From Lysobacterales bacterium (GTDB lineage: Bacteria; Pseudomonadota; Gammaproteobacteria; Xanthomonadales; Xanthomonadaceae), in contig JAFLDZ010000026.1 in assembly GCA_017302135.1 (NCBI GenBank), forward strand, positions 1 through 50,361: 50,361 nt of DNA. The letters run 5' to 3'. The notes beneath the pieces were generated by a model that worked only from the letters and a program-made list of their open reading frames with translations, made no database searches and had not been told where the DNA came from. Below are positions 49,212 through 50,361 of the stretch, one piece after another (the stretch's first letter is position 1; the number at the start of each line of letters is the position of its first letter). The position numbers and the translations under genes are program-made.

Positions 49212-49655
49212 TCAATCTCTCAACGCCCACCAATGGCAATGCAAATCCGGCTCCATAAGCACAACCGCTTCTGACGTTCCATCAAGAATTTTGAAGAAAA
49301 CACGAACGCCTGAGCTGAGTTGATCGCGATGGATCTCGATCTTCCACACATTTTCGGATGAAATCCGAATCGTCTCTTTGTTGCCACAGCGCAATACCAC
49401 TTGAAACGATTCAGCCACTGCACTGAAAGATATGTCCAATTCCTGAAGACCATCGCCTGACTGCTTTACATATCGGCAATACGCCATGCTGGAGTCTTGC
49501 TCAACAGGCTCGATACCGAATGCTTCCAAAAAATCAGCTGTGCTTGGAAATTCGATATGAATTCTCTCTAAAGAAAGGGAACAACTGTACTTAACCGACG
49601 AGCACCACCATCGAGATCCGTAGGGTGGGCTCTCATACCCATCGTAGCAACGCAT
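49212..49655 (-). CDS. Small array protein 2, start uncertain
   Basis: The frame encodes RIHIEFPSTADFLEAFGIEP, ISFSAVAESFQVVLRCGNKE and DLHCHWWALRD at its end, a convincing beta-rich soluble protein of about 120 residues, perhaps of immunity-protein type. The start is a problem: the only in-frame ATG upstream (49655) lies inside repeat C and adds about 27 unlikely residues. The segment LERIHIEF aligns with the first residues of array protein 3 (MKTIHIKYF), which would place the original start at 49570, where a TTA codon now stands. The gene may have lost its start codon, use ATT, or be read from inside the repeat. Confidence 0.6.
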   Translation of the reverse strand: MRCYDGYESPPYGSRWWCSSVKYSCSLSLERIHIEFPSTADFLEAFGIEPVEQDSSMAYCRYVKQSGDGLQELDISFSAVAESFQVVLRCGNKETIRISSENVWKIEIHRDQLSSGVRVFFKILDGTSEAVVLMEPDLHCHWWALRD

Positions 49656-49750
49656 TCGTTGCCGGCGCAACGATCGAAGTCAAGTTTCGCATGGACAACA
49701 GGCCGCGATCATCAATCAATCTTCATTGCGGTGGGCATAAAGCCCGCCCC
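49619..49750. repeat. Array repeat C
   Basis: A 132-bp unit starting CGTAGGGTGGGCTCTCATAC, with a central palindrome TCGTTGCCGGCGCAACGATC, and ending GGTGGGCATAAAGCCCGCCC. It has the GTAG head seen in the REP pair at 602-762. It is about 90% identical by eye to repeat D. It separates array genes 2 and 3. Confidence 0.85.
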
Positions 49751-49767
49751 AAGGTACTTTCCGCTAG

Positions 49768-50106
49768 CTAGCACGCCGATTTGTGCGGATTACATATCTT
49801 TATGGCCTTTACAGCGACCATAAATGAACACCATGATATCCATTTAGATACTTCTGCAACGACCTTCTCCTCAATCTCCCGACATCTAACAAGAACATCA
49901 TCCTCTCTCTTGAAAATAATAAACCTACTTTTTATCGCTTCAATGCCGTCTATATTTTCTGAAGCCTCAGATTTCTCATTTTCACTCATTGGCTCAATCA
50001 AAATTTTGACTTCTCCGAAAGTCTCAAAAATGTCCTCAAACAACCGATGTATATCCAGCGCAAGGCAGGCGCGCGTGGAGAAGTATTTAATGTGTATTGT
50101 CTTCAT
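49768..50106 (-). CDS. Small array protein 3, unknown
   Basis: A 112-residue soluble protein (MKTIHIKYFSTRACLALDIH, VKILIEPMSENEKSEASENI, ending NPHKSAC). It is distinctly AT-rich compared with the core genome, with Lys, Ile and Glu in place of Arg, Val and Ala, a sign of foreign origin. Its ATG is only about 6 bp from repeat D, the tight gene-repeat spacing seen in cassette arrays. No family is recognised. Confidence 0.65.
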   Translation of the reverse strand: MKTIHIKYFSTRACLALDIHRLFEDIFETFGEVKILIEPMSENEKSEASENIDGIEAIKSRFIIFKREDDVLVRCREIEEKVVAEVSKWISWCSFMVAVKAIKICNPHKSAC

Positions 50107-50111
50107 AGATC

Positions 50112-50236
50112 CGCAGGGTGGTCTTTATGCCTACCATCACAACGTATTCGTTGCCGGCGCAACGATCAAAGTCAAGTTTCGCATGGGCAACAGGCCGCGA
50201 CCATCAATCAATCTTCATTGCGGTGGGCATAAAGCC
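50112..50236. repeat. Array repeat D
   Basis: A unit of at least 125 bp beginning CGCAGGGTGGTCTTTATGCC and containing the same central palindrome as repeat C (TCGTTGCCGGCGCAACGATC). It runs to CGGTGGGCATAAAGCCT, where it meets the terminal repeat after losing the last bases of its right hairpin. This suggests the element at the window end was inserted into the repeat. Confidence 0.85.
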
Positions 50237-50361
50237 TAAGGTCTCCCCACTTTTTCTGTTTGCCGATCAATGAGATAAAGCTTATTGTCTGCAAAAACAG
50301 CGCGTGCATGACGCGGTTTTTTCCTCGGGGTATCGAAGCCTGAGGACCACGCCATGCACGC
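50233..50361. repeat. Right terminal repeat, inverted copy of window start
   Basis: An exact reverse complement of bases 1-129. It begins within the last bases of array repeat D, so the junction between the dispersed array repeat and the terminal element is visible here. The same end of the element faces inwards at both borders of the window. Confidence 0.9.

Noticed and set aside
48541..50236. Classical integron attC sites
   Set aside because: The GTTRRRY core is intact only in repeat B; the corresponding positions read GTTGGCC, GATGGGT and GGTAGGC in the others. No integrase or attI is visible. A cassette-like nature is kept as a hypothesis, but not attC as such.

Overview
The window looks like chromosomal DNA of a GC-rich gammaproteobacterium of the Xanthomonadaceae/Lysobacteraceae type. 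This is inferred from gene content, the liu leucine genes, the FeoA/FeoB/DUF6587 set, GTAG-headed REP repeats and codon use; no rRNA or tRNA gene is present to test it. Most genes are ordinary high-GC core genes. Two stretches are accessory: an AT-rich island at about 2.1-6.4 kb and a repeat-gene array at 48.5-50.2 kb. The outermost 129 bases of the two ends are the same sequence in inverted orientation, so the window is bounded by two facing copies of a repeated element.

Layout. 0.1-2.1 kb: small conserved genes (DUF6164, DUF1993, TrmY-like). 2.2-6.4 kb: accessory island with a permuted NlpC/P60 (YiiX-like) cysteine hydrolase, a NACHT NTPase, a decayed second copy of the icmF 3' end, and a two-gene nucleotidyltransferase module, all on the minus strand and interleaved with copies of a GGGTCAGGTTCATTTTCC repeat. 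6.4-10.1 kb: icmF, a fused isobutyryl-CoA mutase carrying in-frame palindromic inserts. 10.3-13.1 kb: phospholipase D-type enzyme and a 2OG-Fe(II) oxygenase. 13.1-16.7 kb: a minus-strand operon of four exported proteins (cupredoxin-like, Cache membrane protein, outer-membrane-barrel-like DUF3034, truncated globin). 17.0-19.4 kb: leucine dehydrogenase and isovaleryl-CoA dehydrogenase. 19.6-25.5 kb: six genes, each overlapping the next by 4 nt, for a probable glycosylated acyl product (KAS III-like, metallo-hydrolase, SDR, two glycosyltransferases, one unknown). 25.5-28.2 kb: DUF2306 membrane protein and a two-component system. 28.3-31.3 kb: acetyl-CoA acetyltransferase and three alanine-rich lipoprotein genes with separate terminators. 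31.4-37.3 kb: methylcrotonyl-CoA carboxylase beta subunit, HscC-type Hsp70 with a J-like partner, bactofilin and zinc-ribbon protein. 37.3-39.7 kb: feoA-feoB-DUF6587 for ferrous iron uptake. 39.8-47.2 kb: a tight operon with the rest of leucine catabolism (liuC, cupin, liuD, lipoprotein, liuE) ending in a PAS-GGDEF-EAL protein. 47.2-48.5 kb: GNAT acetyltransferase and a cold-shock/TM/excalibur fusion. 48.5-50.2 kb: three small minus-strand genes alternating with four copies of a roughly 130-bp repeat.

Function. A clear theme is branched-chain amino acid and propionate-type catabolism: leucine dehydrogenase, LiuA, LiuB/LiuD, LiuC, LiuE, thiolase and IcmF lie in one 40-kb neighbourhood. The strongest candidates for undescribed biology are the NACHT plus cysteine hydrolase island (possible antiphage system), the coupled glycosyltransferase/KAS III cluster, and the repeat-gene array at the right end. 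All functions are inferred by reading motifs and family resemblance; no database search was run.
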